A stretch of DNA of 64,000 bases from Clostridium kluyveri. GTDB lineage: Bacteria; Bacillota; Clostridia; Clostridiales; Clostridiaceae. The translations under genes and the position numbers were made by a program. This document shows, piece after piece, positions 17,316 through 26,145 of this stretch. Each line of letters starts with the position of its first letter. Position 1 is the stretch's first letter. The notes under the pieces are model-generated. The model searched no databases. It saw nothing but the letters and a program-made list of their open reading frames with translations, and was not told where the DNA came from. The stretch lies in contig NZ_CP018335.1 of the NCBI RefSeq assembly GCF_001902295.1, positions 930,001-994,000 of the forward strand. Direction: 5' to 3'.

Positions 17316-18461
17316 ATGAAACAATTAGTATTTCATGGTACTTCTATTATTATAGGAAAAGGGTCTTTGGAGTATATAAAGAACCTGGAGTTTAAGAAAG
17401 CTTTTATTATAACTGGTGGACAGTCTATGATTAAAAGCGGAGTTATTTCTATGGTGAAGGATATGATAGAGAAAGCCAATAGAGAGGTTTTTATATACAG
17501 TGGTATTACTAAGAATCCGGATACGAAAACAGTATTAAATGGCCTTGAAAGGGTAAAAGAATTTAAGCCGGATATTATAATATCTATAGGTGGAGGATCT
17601 TCTATAGATGCTGCAAAAATTATAACGTTATTTTATGAATATGAGGATATAAATTTTAGTAATGTGTTAGAAAACAAGCTGCCTGAATATAGAAGTAAAG
17701 TTAAATTTGTAGCTGTACCTTCTACTTCTGGTACGGGTACAGAAGTTACAAAAGTATCTGTTATTACATTTAAAGAAAAAAATTTAAAAATAGGCATAAA
17801 ATGTGGAGCACTAATACCAGATGTAGCTATACTGGATCCAAATTTAACAATGACTATGCCAGATAATATAGCAGCTGAAACGGGAATGGATGCTTTAACC
17901 CATGCTCTGGAATGTTATACAAACAATGCTTTAGATGACTTTACTGAAGTTATGGCAAAAGGTGCTGTAGAGGGGCTCTTTAAATATTTACCATATTCTT
18001 ATAAAGATAAAGATATAGTAAGTAGAGAAAAAGTTCACAATTTTCAGTGTATGGCAGGTTGTGCTTTTTCTAATGTGGGATTAGGAATGGTACATGGAAT
18101 TTCTCATGCTTTCGGCGGCAGGTATAATATGGCTCATGGCCTTGCTAATGCTATTGTTTTACCTTATGTACTACAGTATAATTCGAGAAATAAGTTAGTA
18201 GCGGAAAAGTTAAAGTATCTTTCAAAGATAATTGATAGAGAAGATATAATAGAGGCAGTAAAAGAACTTAAGAGAGAATTAAATATTCCCCTGTCTTTTA
18301 AAGAAGCCGGTATATTAGAGGAAAATTTTAAAAAGGATTTTCATCTTTTAGTTGATAATAGTTTATTAGGATCAACTAGGGTAAATCCTATTTTAGTAAC
18401 TAGAGAACATATGGAATATATCGTGAACAGCATATATGAAGGAAAAGATATAGATATATAG
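17316..18461 (+). CDS. Iron-containing (group III) alcohol dehydrogenase
   Basis: It is 381 residues with the NAD(P) region IISIGGGSSIDAAK, the PSTSGTGTEVT loop, and metal-ligand motifs GMDALTHALECY and GMVHGISHAFGGRYNMAHG, giving the Asp/His/His/His set. It oxidises or reduces a short-chain alcohol/aldehyde pair; specificity is not readable. It is followed 28 nt later by a GntR regulator and then a RocB-like hydrolase, probably one transcription unit. Repeat copy B lies just upstream. Confidence 0.92.
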   Translation: MKQLVFHGTSIIIGKGSLEYIKNLEFKKAFIITGGQSMIKSGVISMVKDMIEKANREVFIYSGITKNPDTKTVLNGLERVKEFKPDIIISIGGGSSIDAAKIITLFYEYEDINFSNVLENKLPEYRSKVKFVAVPSTSGTGTEVTKVSVITFKEKNLKIGIKCGALIPDVAILDPNLTMTMPDNIAAETGMDALTHALECYTNNALDDFTEVMAKGAVEGLFKYLPYSYKDKDIVSREKVHNFQCMAGCAFSNVGLGMVHGISHAFGGRYNMAHGLANAIVLPYVLQYNSRNKLVAEKLKYLSKIIDREDIIEAVKELKRELNIPLSFKEAGILEENFKKDFHLLVDNSLLGSTRVNPILVTREHMEYIVNSIYEGKDIDI

Positions 18462-18489
18462 AGGTGTCCGGTTATTTAAGGAGGATAAA

Positions 18490-19140
18490 ATGAATATATT
18501 ACCCAAAATAGGAGATAAGGTTTCTTTGACACAAAAAGCTTATGATGCAATTAAAGATGCTATTATGTCTAATAAATTTAAGCCTGGGGAATTATTAATT
18601 GAAGAAAGATTAGCAAAACAACTTGCTATTAGCAGAACTCCTTTAAGAAGTGCATTGAAAATGCTCGCTTATGAACACTTAGTTACTATAAATTCTTCAA
18701 GAAATGTTATTGTTTCCAGCATTGATAAAAATGATATAGATAATATTACAGTTGTTCGTGAATCTCTGGAAGTTGCTGTAATTAAACAGCTACAATTTAA
18801 CATAACTGAAAAACAAATAAAAGAACTAGATAGAATGTTAAAAGATCAAATAGAAGCTTGTCAGAATGAGAATTATGAACTATTTATAGATTTGGAGTAT
18901 AAATTTCATGTAAGTATGGCGGAATTTACAAGGAATAAATGGATGTATGAAATGGTAAAGAATATAAATACTATTGTACAGAGGTATTTAATACTGTCAG
19001 GAAGTTTAAAAAGATATGCACAAATTGCTCTGGAGGAACATGAGAAAATATTGAAGGCCATAAAAGATTGTGATTATAGAAAAGCTTCATATAACATGAA
19101 GTGGCATATTACAAATGTTAGTAAAAGAATGCTGGAGTAA
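18490..19140 (+). CDS. GntR-family (FadR/FCD subgroup) transcriptional regulator
   Basis: It is 216 residues: a winged helix (LTQKAYDAIKDAIMSNKFKPG, then LAKQLAISRTPLRSALKML) and an all-helical FCD effector domain from about residue 80. The FCD domain shows the usual spaced metal/effector residues: FIDLEYKFHVSMAE (Asp and His) and a later EEHEKILKAI. Regulators of this subgroup usually bind an acid and control adjacent catabolic genes; here those would be the dehydrogenase upstream and the hydrolase downstream. AAGGAGGA precedes the ATG. Confidence 0.9.
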   Translation: MNILPKIGDKVSLTQKAYDAIKDAIMSNKFKPGELLIEERLAKQLAISRTPLRSALKMLAYEHLVTINSSRNVIVSSIDKNDIDNITVVRESLEVAVIKQLQFNITEKQIKELDRMLKDQIEACQNENYELFIDLEYKFHVSMAEFTRNKWMYEMVKNINTIVQRYLILSGSLKRYAQIALEEHEKILKAIKDCDYRKASYNMKWHITNVSKRMLE

Positions 19141-19214
19141 ATACTATATTTAAAAGAAAATTTGTTTAAAGATCTATATAAATACAAATGTTTTAAAAGT
19201 AAGGAGGTTTTTAA

Positions 19215-20534
19215 TTGGAGGATTTATTTGAGGAAATAGAAAAGTTAACTATAGAATTGATTAATATACCAAGTATTAATAATTCTATAGGAGAAAGAAA
19301 TATATGTAATAGAATAAGTGAGTACATAAACAATATAGAATATTTTAAAGAACATAAAGAGTACACTTTTCAAGTTTCTCTTAATGAGGATCCTTATAGA
19401 AGAGTTAATGTTTTTGCGTTATTAAGAGGAGAAGGAGGATTTTCAAATAAAACTGTAATTTTACACGGGCATGTGGATACTGTGGGTATAGAAAATTTTG
19501 GAGGACTGGCAGAATATGCTTTTGACAGTAAAAGTCTGAATGAAAAATTGAAGGAACTAGATTTACCAAAAGAAATAAAAAATGATTTACATAGCGGAGA
19601 TTGGATATTTGGCAGAGGAGCTGCAGATATGAAAAGTGGAGTGGCTGTTCATCTTGTGATTCTTAAAGAGCTGAGCAAAAATATTAAGAATTTTAGTGGG
19701 AATATTTTGTTTATGGCAAATCCTGTAGAGGAAAATCAGCATACGGGCATTATAGAAGCTTTTGCTACATTTATTTATTTCAATTATTTTGTACACAACT
19801 CTTCTGTGAATAAAATAATAAATAATTTAAAAAACATAGCAGAAAAATCCTTTGGTGAAGTTATTTCTAAGGTTAATACAGAATATGAAAAGTTTTGCAA
19901 ATTAACAAAGGAAGAATATAGTCCTTTACCATGGAAAAGTAATGTAATTACTTATAAAGAATTATATGAGGAAGTAAAAAATGGGCATGGATGTAAAGTA
20001 GATGAGGAAATAAGTAATTTAACTAAAACTTTAACCAAACAGGGTATGGATAGAAGGGAAATTTGTCTTAATATAGTAGAAAAACTTTGGAGGTTAAGCA
20101 ATAATAGAGAGCCTTCCATTGTAATATTCTTCGCTCCACCCTATTGTCCACATAATACTTTAAAAATTAAAGATAAGAATGAACGTAATGTTATAGAAAA
20201 AATAGAAGAATGCGTAGAGGAGATCTCTAGGAAAAGTAATGAGGAATTCAAAATACTGCAGTTTTTTCCCAGTTTATCAGATAGCAGTTACTTAAAGATA
20301 GATGATAATTTTAATTCTTTGAAAAATTTAATGGATAATTTTCCTAATTGGAAGGAAATATATAATATACCTGTGGATAATATAAAGAAATTGGATATAC
20401 CCTCAGTTAATTATGGATGCTATGGTAAAGATGCTCATAAATGGACGGAAAGAGTATGTAAACCCTATTCTTTTAATATATTACCTAGATTAATATTGAC
20501 TACGGTTTATAAATTTTTACATGAAACAAGATAG
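19215..20534 (+). CDS. RocB-like M20-family peptidase, internally shortened
   Basis: It is 439 residues, against about 540-570 for RocB-type arginine-utilisation proteins. The N-terminal catalytic part is present: VILHGHVDTVG, GRGAADMKSG and NPVEENQHTGIIEA supply metal-site residues. The sequence then jumps straight to TFIYFNYFVHNSS, which in full-length members follows a block of about 100-115 residues that carries part of the lid/dimerisation domain. The C-terminal part is normal (IVIFFAPPYCPHN, FFPSLSDSSY, YGKDAHKWTERV). The frame is open through the junction near 19760. TTG start 7 nt after AAGGAGG. Activity is doubtful. Confidence 0.8.
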   Translation: MEDLFEEIEKLTIELINIPSINNSIGERNICNRISEYINNIEYFKEHKEYTFQVSLNEDPYRRVNVFALLRGEGGFSNKTVILHGHVDTVGIENFGGLAEYAFDSKSLNEKLKELDLPKEIKNDLHSGDWIFGRGAADMKSGVAVHLVILKELSKNIKNFSGNILFMANPVEENQHTGIIEAFATFIYFNYFVHNSSVNKIINNLKNIAEKSFGEVISKVNTEYEKFCKLTKEEYSPLPWKSNVITYKELYEEVKNGHGCKVDEEISNLTKTLTKQGMDRREICLNIVEKLWRLSNNREPSIVIFFAPPYCPHNTLKIKDKNERNVIEKIEECVEEISRKSNEEFKILQFFPSLSDSSYLKIDDNFNSLKNLMDNFPNWKEIYNIPVDNIKKLDIPSVNYGCYGKDAHKWTERVCKPYSFNILPRLILTTVYKFLHETR

Positions 20535-20577
20535 TCTAGTCCTATTTAGAGGCAGGACTAGACCATTTTGTTTTTTA
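20534..20577. terminator. Strong hairpin terminator
   Basis: A perfect 10-bp stem GTCTAGTCCT / AGGACTAGAC followed on the + strand by a T-rich run. It overlaps the last base of the RocB-like gene and can also serve the convergent permease gene. Confidence 0.8.
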
Positions 20578-20603
20578 TTAAGATTTTAAATCTGTGAACT
20601 AAA

Positions 20604-21986
20604 TTATTTATTTTCATTTTGAACTGTACTGTGAGTTCTTCCGTAGATAAAATAGACTATAAGTCCCAGACACAGCCAGATGAGGAAGCCAATCCAGGTT
20701 ATTTTTCGCATTGATGTTAAAAGTAACAAGCAGCATAATACCGTTATTATGGGTGTAAATGGTACACCTGGACATTTGAATTTTCTTTCAATATCTGGCA
20801 TGGATTTTCTTAAATAGATAACTCCCATAGATACAATTATAAAGCTTAATAAAGTTCCTATACTTAAAAATTCAACTATTATTCTAAGTGGTAATATACC
20901 TGCTATAATGGAAGCTATAATTCCTGTTATTATAGTTGCTTTAACTGGAGTATTATGAACTTTGTTGATTTTAGAAAAAATTTTGGGCATCAATCCATCT
21001 CTTGACATAACCATAAATATTCTAACCTGTCCATAAAGCATTGTAAGCATTACAGAAACCATTCCTACAATGGCACCAACTCCAACTAATGCTGAACCCC
21101 AGTTAATTCCTATCCTTCCAAGGGCATCAGGTACTGCATTATCTGAAACTATTTCTTTATAAGGAACTATTCCTGTAAGTACTACAGCCACTAGAACATA
21201 GAGTATACAAACTACTATAAGACATAATATTATTCCTCTGGATACATCCTTTTTAGGATCTACTGCTTCTTCTGCAGATGTGGAAATGGCATCAAATCCT
21301 ATAAAAGAGAAGAACACCATACTTGCACCAGTGAAAACTCCTTTCCAGCCATAAGGCATAAAAGGTTTATAGTTAGACACATTTATATGCGATGCTCCTA
21401 AAAAAATGAATAAAAGAATTATAAGTATTTTTATTCCTACAATAATATTATTTATCTTGGAACTTTGCTGCATGCCATAACAAAGAAGTGATGTTAATAT
21501 TAATATTATGGCAACTGCAGGTACATCGATTATTCCACCGTTACTTGGTGATGCAGCTATGGCCTTAGGCAGCGTAATTCCTGCAGAGGTTAGAACTCCT
21601 CTAAAGGTTCCTGACCATCCTGAGGCTACTGCACTCACTGCAACTAAATATTCTGCAGTTAAACACCAACCTATTATCATAGCAGTAAATTCTCCAAAAG
21701 CAATATAAGCATAAGAATATGTACTTCCCGCTACAGGAAACATAGTGGCAAGTTCACAATAACATAGTCCACATAGACAAGCCACTATTCCAGATAATAT
21801 AAATGAGAGTATAATTCCAGGTCCTGCAGAGTGTGCTCCCTCGCCTGTGGCAACGAATATACCTACACCTACTACAGCACCTATGCCTAATGCAGCTATA
21901 TCTTTTGCCCTGAGATTTTTTTGTAAATTTGTCTTTTTAACGCTATCTCTTAATTGATCTAGAGACTTTTTTTTAAAAAGATCCAT
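20604..21986 (-). CDS. APC-superfamily amino-acid permease (cationic amino-acid transporter type)
   Basis: It is 460 residues with 12 or so hydrophobic segments. Family signatures are KDIAALGIGAVVGVGIFVATGEGA in helix 1, LATMFPVAGSTYSYAY in helix 3 and FFSFIGFDAISTSAEEAVDPKKD in helix 6. It resembles the YfnA/CAT branch that imports amino acids by proton symport. Substrate unknown. It is convergent with the RocB-like gene, so a shared role in arginine or ornithine use is possible but unproven. Confidence 0.9.
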   Translation of the reverse strand: MDLFKKKSLDQLRDSVKKTNLQKNLRAKDIAALGIGAVVGVGIFVATGEGAHSAGPGIILSFILSGIVACLCGLCYCELATMFPVAGSTYSYAYIAFGEFTAMIIGWCLTAEYLVAVSAVASGWSGTFRGVLTSAGITLPKAIAASPSNGGIIDVPAVAIILILTSLLCYGMQQSSKINNIIVGIKILIILLFIFLGASHINVSNYKPFMPYGWKGVFTGASMVFFSFIGFDAISTSAEEAVDPKKDVSRGIILCLIVVCILYVLVAVVLTGIVPYKEIVSDNAVPDALGRIGINWGSALVGVGAIVGMVSVMLTMLYGQVRIFMVMSRDGLMPKIFSKINKVHNTPVKATIITGIIASIIAGILPLRIIVEFLSIGTLLSFIIVSMGVIYLRKSMPDIERKFKCPGVPFTPIITVLCCLLLLTSMRKITWIGFLIWLCLGLIVYFIYGRTHSTVQNENK

Positions 21987-22294
21987 AAAAGAAGTCCTCC
22001 CTTTAGTCTTTAGTGATCCATAATCTTAATGTCAGTAAAAACTAGTATATTTTATTTTGTACATTTTATAATTATATAATATTTTTTAAAAAAATGAAAT
22101 ATATTATGTGTCATAATATATTATTGATGGTTTTTTTCATACAATTATTAAAATATTGCAAGGAGAGGGAGAAGGCATGAAATACTGATTTTAAATGGGA
22201 ATGTATATATTCAAATTATTTCCATAAATATATATATTTTAGTAAAAATATATATTATAATAAAATCTATACATTAGAATGGGGGGAGAATACT
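21987..22294. other. Leader region before mgtC with a three-codon mini-ORF
   Basis: AT-rich sequence between divergent genes. A long purine-rich ribosome site (AAGGAGAGGGAGAAGG) precedes ATG AAA TAC TGA at 22177-22188, 107 nt before the MgtC-like start. No riboswitch or terminator is recognised. Confidence 0.4.
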
Positions 22295-22957
22295 ATGGAT
22301 CAGTGGGAAATGATGCTGAAATTGGTTCTTTCAGGAGTACTTGGGGCTCTGATAGGATTTGAAAGAAGAAGTCGTTCTAAACAGGCAGGACTTAGAACCC
22401 ACTTTGTTGTGGCAGTTGGAAGTGCACTTATTATGCTGGTATCTAAATATGGCTTTCAGGATTTGTTAGATGTGTCTTCAGTTTCAATTGATCCAAGTAG
22501 AATAGCCGCCCAGGTGGTAAGTGGAGTTGGGTTTCTTGGAGCAGGTACTATAATTGTAGAACATCAATTTGTAAGAGGACTGACTACTGCTGCTGGATTG
22601 TGGGCTACTGCGGGAATTGGTATAGCAATTGGAGCAGGTATGTATATACCTGGTATAGGAGCTACTATATTTATAGTAATAGGACTCGAGATATTTAATA
22701 GAGTACAAAAAAATTCTGTTCATTGTTTAGGCAGAGTAATTTTATCTCTAGACGGAATTAACCCAGTGCTTGATATATTAAAAAATTCTAAAGAGAGAAT
22801 ATCTAATATTCAAGTTAATAGACATTACAATAAAAATAATAAGGATTCTGAAGCTAAAATTATTTTTAGAATGTATGGTGTAAATCAGAGTCAGACAAAA
22901 GATATTATGGTAAATATTCTGAAGGTACCTTATGTAAAAGATGTAAACATAGAATAG
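22295..22957 (+). CDS. mgtC: MgtC/SapB-family membrane protein
   Basis: It is 220 residues: four or five hydrophobic helices in the first 135 residues with LIGFERRSRSKQAGLRTH, SRIAAQVVSGVGFLGAGTI and GLTTAAGLWATAGIGIAIGAG, all conserved in MgtC, then a cytosolic domain with an ACT-like look. In pathogens MgtC modulates the F-ATPase and Mg2+ adaptation; in a free-living clostridium the role is open. No Mg2+ transporter is adjacent. Confidence 0.88.
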   Translation: MDQWEMMLKLVLSGVLGALIGFERRSRSKQAGLRTHFVVAVGSALIMLVSKYGFQDLLDVSSVSIDPSRIAAQVVSGVGFLGAGTIIVEHQFVRGLTTAAGLWATAGIGIAIGAGMYIPGIGATIFIVIGLEIFNRVQKNSVHCLGRVILSLDGINPVLDILKNSKERISNIQVNRHYNKNNKDSEAKIIFRMYGVNQSQTKDIMVNILKVPYVKDVNIE

Positions 22958-22995
22958 TGTACTGTAAATAATTTAAAGTTGGGAGTGAGTTGTTT

Positions 22996-23493
22996 ATGGA
23001 AAGTAAAATTTTAGTTGTGTACTATTCACTTGAAGGAAATACCAAATTAATAGCTGAAACTATTTCAAATGAAGTGTCAGCTGATATATTGGAAGTAAAA
23101 CCTAAAAAAGACATAGAGCCTCATAGTAAAATAAAATATTTAATAGGTGGGAAGCAAGCTATAACCAAAGAGAAGCCGGAACTTGTACATTATGATGTGA
23201 ATATTGAAAATTATGAAATTTTATTTATTGGGACTCCAGTTTGGGCGTGGACTTTTGCACCTGCCATAAGAAGTTTTTTTGCTAACACAAATTTAAAGAA
23301 TAAAAAGATAGCACTATTTAGTTGTAATGGAGGAGCTAACGGAAAAACTTTTCAAAATATGAAAGCAGAACTCGGGGGAAATGAATTTTTAGGTGAAATT
23401 GAATTTAAGGATCCTCTTAAAAATGATAGAGGAGAAAATGTAGAGAAGGCTAAAAAATGGTCCCAGGATATTTGTAAATTAAATATAAAGTAA
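22996..23493 (+). CDS. Flavodoxin-family protein
   Basis: About 165 residues. ILVVYYSLEGNTKLIAETI is the FMN-phosphate loop, FIGTPVWAWTFAPAIRSFF and FSCNGGANGKT are the flavin-flanking loops. It could act as a soluble electron carrier or small reductase. TTG 22990 is too near the GGGAG site, so ATG 22996 is chosen. The 38-nt gap to mgtC makes co-transcription likely. A hairpin terminator follows. Confidence 0.85.
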   Translation: MESKILVVYYSLEGNTKLIAETISNEVSADILEVKPKKDIEPHSKIKYLIGGKQAITKEKPELVHYDVNIENYEILFIGTPVWAWTFAPAIRSFFANTNLKNKKIALFSCNGGANGKTFQNMKAELGGNEFLGEIEFKDPLKNDRGENVEKAKKWSQDICKLNIK

Positions 23494-23502
23494 GTTATTT
23501 AA

Positions 23503-23538
23503 CTCATGGATTGATATAATCTATGAGTATTTTTATTT
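23503..23538 (+). terminator. Hairpin terminator after the flavodoxin gene
   Basis: A 10-bp stem CTCATGGATT / AATCTATGAG with one wobble pair, then TATTTTTATTT. Confidence 0.75.
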
Positions 23539-23718
23539 ACAATATTATAAGATTTGTTTTAAACACAATAGATATTAATATTAAAATATATAAATATATT
23601 TTTAATATTTTATTGACATTTAGCTATTAAAAATGTTATTTTATTAATAAATTAATATTAAAAATATCATTTAGTTATTTGTTGTGAAATTTCATGTAAA
23701 GGAGAATTGTATTTAGTT

Positions 23719-24546
23719 ATGAAAAAGAACATAAATGAAAATATAAGGTTACTTAAATATAATTATCTACCTTTGCAGCCAGGTTTCGAAATTAAGTGTG
23801 AAAACTATATGGAGATGAAATTAGATAAAACTGATGCATTGAGCAAAACCATATCTGTATTTTATCAATTTAAAGTTACTGAAAGTGTGGAGAATTTTAT
23901 CCCGGTAATTCCAGATGGATGTGTTGACATTATATTTTACTGCAGTCCAGATAATTCTTTTTCAAATATTTGTGGCAGTGTTATTAAAAGTAAAAAAATA
24001 TCTTTTTTATATGGATGTGAATATTTTGGAGTTAGATTTTTCCCGGGAGAAGCTATTAGAGTTTTAAAGTGTTCAATTAAAGAATTCATTGATAATGAAA
24101 TACCTTTAATTGACATAGTTAAAAAGGATTTATTTATTAGCGAAAAAATATCTAAAGCAGAGAATTTTTATGATAGAATAGCTGTATTTAAAAATTTTAT
24201 TACAAGTTTTCTTTTGGATACACATATACCAATTATAATTCAAAACTCAATAAATAGAATATGTGAAAATAAAGGCCTAGTAAGTATAAGTGAATTGGCA
24301 GAATATACGGGGTATTCAACCAGATACCTAAGGAAAACATTTGAAACTTTTGTGGGAATATCACCAAAACTGTTAAGTCAGATTGTGAGATTCCAAAACT
24401 GTTTATATATTATTATTAATGAGGGTAATTACCATGTGATGGATACAATATTGGAATGCGGATATTATGATCAATCTCATTTTATTAATGAATTCAAAAA
24501 ATTTACTTATCTTACACCAAATCAAATAAAATTGAAAAACTTTTGA
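23719..24546 (+). CDS. AraC-family transcriptional regulator
   Basis: About 275 residues. The N-terminal domain has the pattern FYQFKVTESVENFIPVIPDGCVDIIF and FGVRFFPGEAIRVL seen in AraC proteins with a DUF6597-type sensor. The C-terminal two-HTH domain includes VSISELAEYTGYSTRYLRKT and ILECGYYDQSHFINEFKKF. TTG 23707 is too close to AAAGGAG, so ATG 23719 is used although its 14-nt spacing is long. It lies just before the 24731-30707 catabolic operon, separated by a terminator, and probably activates it. Confidence 0.85.
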   Translation: MKKNINENIRLLKYNYLPLQPGFEIKCENYMEMKLDKTDALSKTISVFYQFKVTESVENFIPVIPDGCVDIIFYCSPDNSFSNICGSVIKSKKISFLYGCEYFGVRFFPGEAIRVLKCSIKEFIDNEIPLIDIVKKDLFISEKISKAENFYDRIAVFKNFITSFLLDTHIPIIIQNSINRICENKGLVSISELAEYTGYSTRYLRKTFETFVGISPKLLSQIVRFQNCLYIIINEGNYHVMDTILECGYYDQSHFINEFKKFTYLTPNQIKLKNF

Positions 24547-24555
24547 TATAGTTAA

Positions 24556-24588
24556 GTCTCTATGGGTTTTGAACATAGAGGCTTTTTT
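24556..24588 (+). terminator. Hairpin terminator after the AraC gene
   Basis: A short stem CTCTATG / CATAGAG followed by a run of six T. Confidence 0.7.
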
Positions 24589-24730
24589 GGATTTGCAATT
24601 TATCATTAATCAGTTCCGATTTTTACAATACGATTAAAAATATTGGTGATATATTAATAATGTGATTAGAATGAGCCTTTAAAATTATTCGAATCATATT
24701 ATTATTTTAAGCTTAAAGGAGGAGTAAAAG

Positions 24731-26101
24731 TTGGATAATGATGTAAAATTAGAGTCTTTTGGTTACAAGCAAGAATTGAAAAAGGTATTGGGACTAAAAG
24801 ATTTAGTGATTTTCGGAATAGTATTTATGGGACCAGTATCTGTTATGACGCTATTTGGTATAATGCATGTTACTTCGAGAGGGCACTCTGTTCTAGCCTA
24901 CGCCATTGCTTTTGTAGCTATGCTTTTTACAGCATATAGTTATGGTGAAATGGTAACAGCATTTCCTATAGCTGGATCTACCTATAGTTATACTCAAAGA
25001 GCCGTTAATCCTAAACTTGGATTTATATCTGGCTGGGTAATGATATTAGATTACGTCCTGATTCCTATGTTGCTCTATTTAATTAGTTCAAGCTTTGCCA
25101 ATGCAATGATCCCACAAATACCTATATGGGGATGGGTATTAATGTATGCTATACCTGTTACAGTAATAAACTTAATAGGTATAGAAGTTGCAGCTAGGGC
25201 AAACTTCATTATAGCAGCTGTTATGTTTGCAGCCGTTATAGCTTTTGTAATTTTAGCATTGAAATATATTATTACCGGGCATGTAAGTAGTGGAATTTCT
25301 ATGGCTACAATATACAACAAAAATGCATTTACCTTTAAGGCTTTAGTAAGTGGTTCTGCAATAGCAGTTGTATGTTACTTAGGCTTTGATGCCATAACAA
25401 CACTATCTGAGGAAACTAATGTTGGAGGCAGGAAAATAGGATTGGCAATTATGTTAGCTTGTCTTATTCAAACATTTATTTATGTTGCAGTTGCATTTTT
25501 AGCAACAGTTATAACTCCAGATTATACCAAGATAGTTAATCCAGATACAGCTTTCTTTGATATAGCTTCAAAAGTTGGAGGCAGCTTTTTGCAAATTTTT
25601 GTATCTGTTGTAATTATGATTGCAGGGGTAGGAACATCATTGGCAGGGCAATCAGCAGCCAGCCGCTTATTGTATGGTATGGGCAGAGATAAGGTTCTCC
25701 CTGAGAAGATATTTTCATATCTTCATCCTAAATTTAAAACACCTTTTAATAGCATATTATTTATGTCAATAATAGGTACTACTGGAGCACTGCTTTTAAG
25801 TGTAGGAACAGTATCAGAGCTAACTGCTTTTGGAGGTCTGTTTGGGTTTACATGTGTAAATCTATCAGTTATAGTTTATTACTACTTTAAAAATAAAAGC
25901 GGAAAAGTAGTAAGACATTTAATTGTGCCGCTGCTTGGAATGTGTGTTTGTGTGTATATATTATTAGGACTTTCTACTATTGCTAAAATTGTAGGATTTA
26001 CTTGGATGGGATTAGGTATAGTATACCTTATTATAAGATGTGGATTATCGGAAGACTTTAAGAAAAATATTTCAAATGTTAGTTTTAAAGAAGCGTCCTA
26101 A
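24731..26101 (+). CDS. APC-superfamily amino-acid/amine permease
   Basis: It is 456 residues with about 12 hydrophobic segments; FGIVFMGPVSVMTLFG, MVTAFPIAGSTYSYTQRAV and CYLGFDAITTLSEETNVGG place it near the PuuP-type importers of amines and amino acids. The start is TTG after AAAGGAGGAG. As first gene of the operon it presumably imports the substrate of the dehydrogenase encoded downstream. No in-frame ATG lies near the start. Confidence 0.88.
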   Translation: MDNDVKLESFGYKQELKKVLGLKDLVIFGIVFMGPVSVMTLFGIMHVTSRGHSVLAYAIAFVAMLFTAYSYGEMVTAFPIAGSTYSYTQRAVNPKLGFISGWVMILDYVLIPMLLYLISSSFANAMIPQIPIWGWVLMYAIPVTVINLIGIEVAARANFIIAAVMFAAVIAFVILALKYIITGHVSSGISMATIYNKNAFTFKALVSGSAIAVVCYLGFDAITTLSEETNVGGRKIGLAIMLACLIQTFIYVAVAFLATVITPDYTKIVNPDTAFFDIASKVGGSFLQIFVSVVIMIAGVGTSLAGQSAASRLLYGMGRDKVLPEKIFSYLHPKFKTPFNSILFMSIIGTTGALLLSVGTVSELTAFGGLFGFTCVNLSVIVYYYFKNKSGKVVRHLIVPLLGMCVCVYILLGLSTIAKIVGFTWMGLGIVYLIIRCGLSEDFKKNISNVSFKEAS

Positions 26102-26145
26102 TATTTTTATTAATGAAATTTATAATTATTTGGAGGTAAAGGGGA

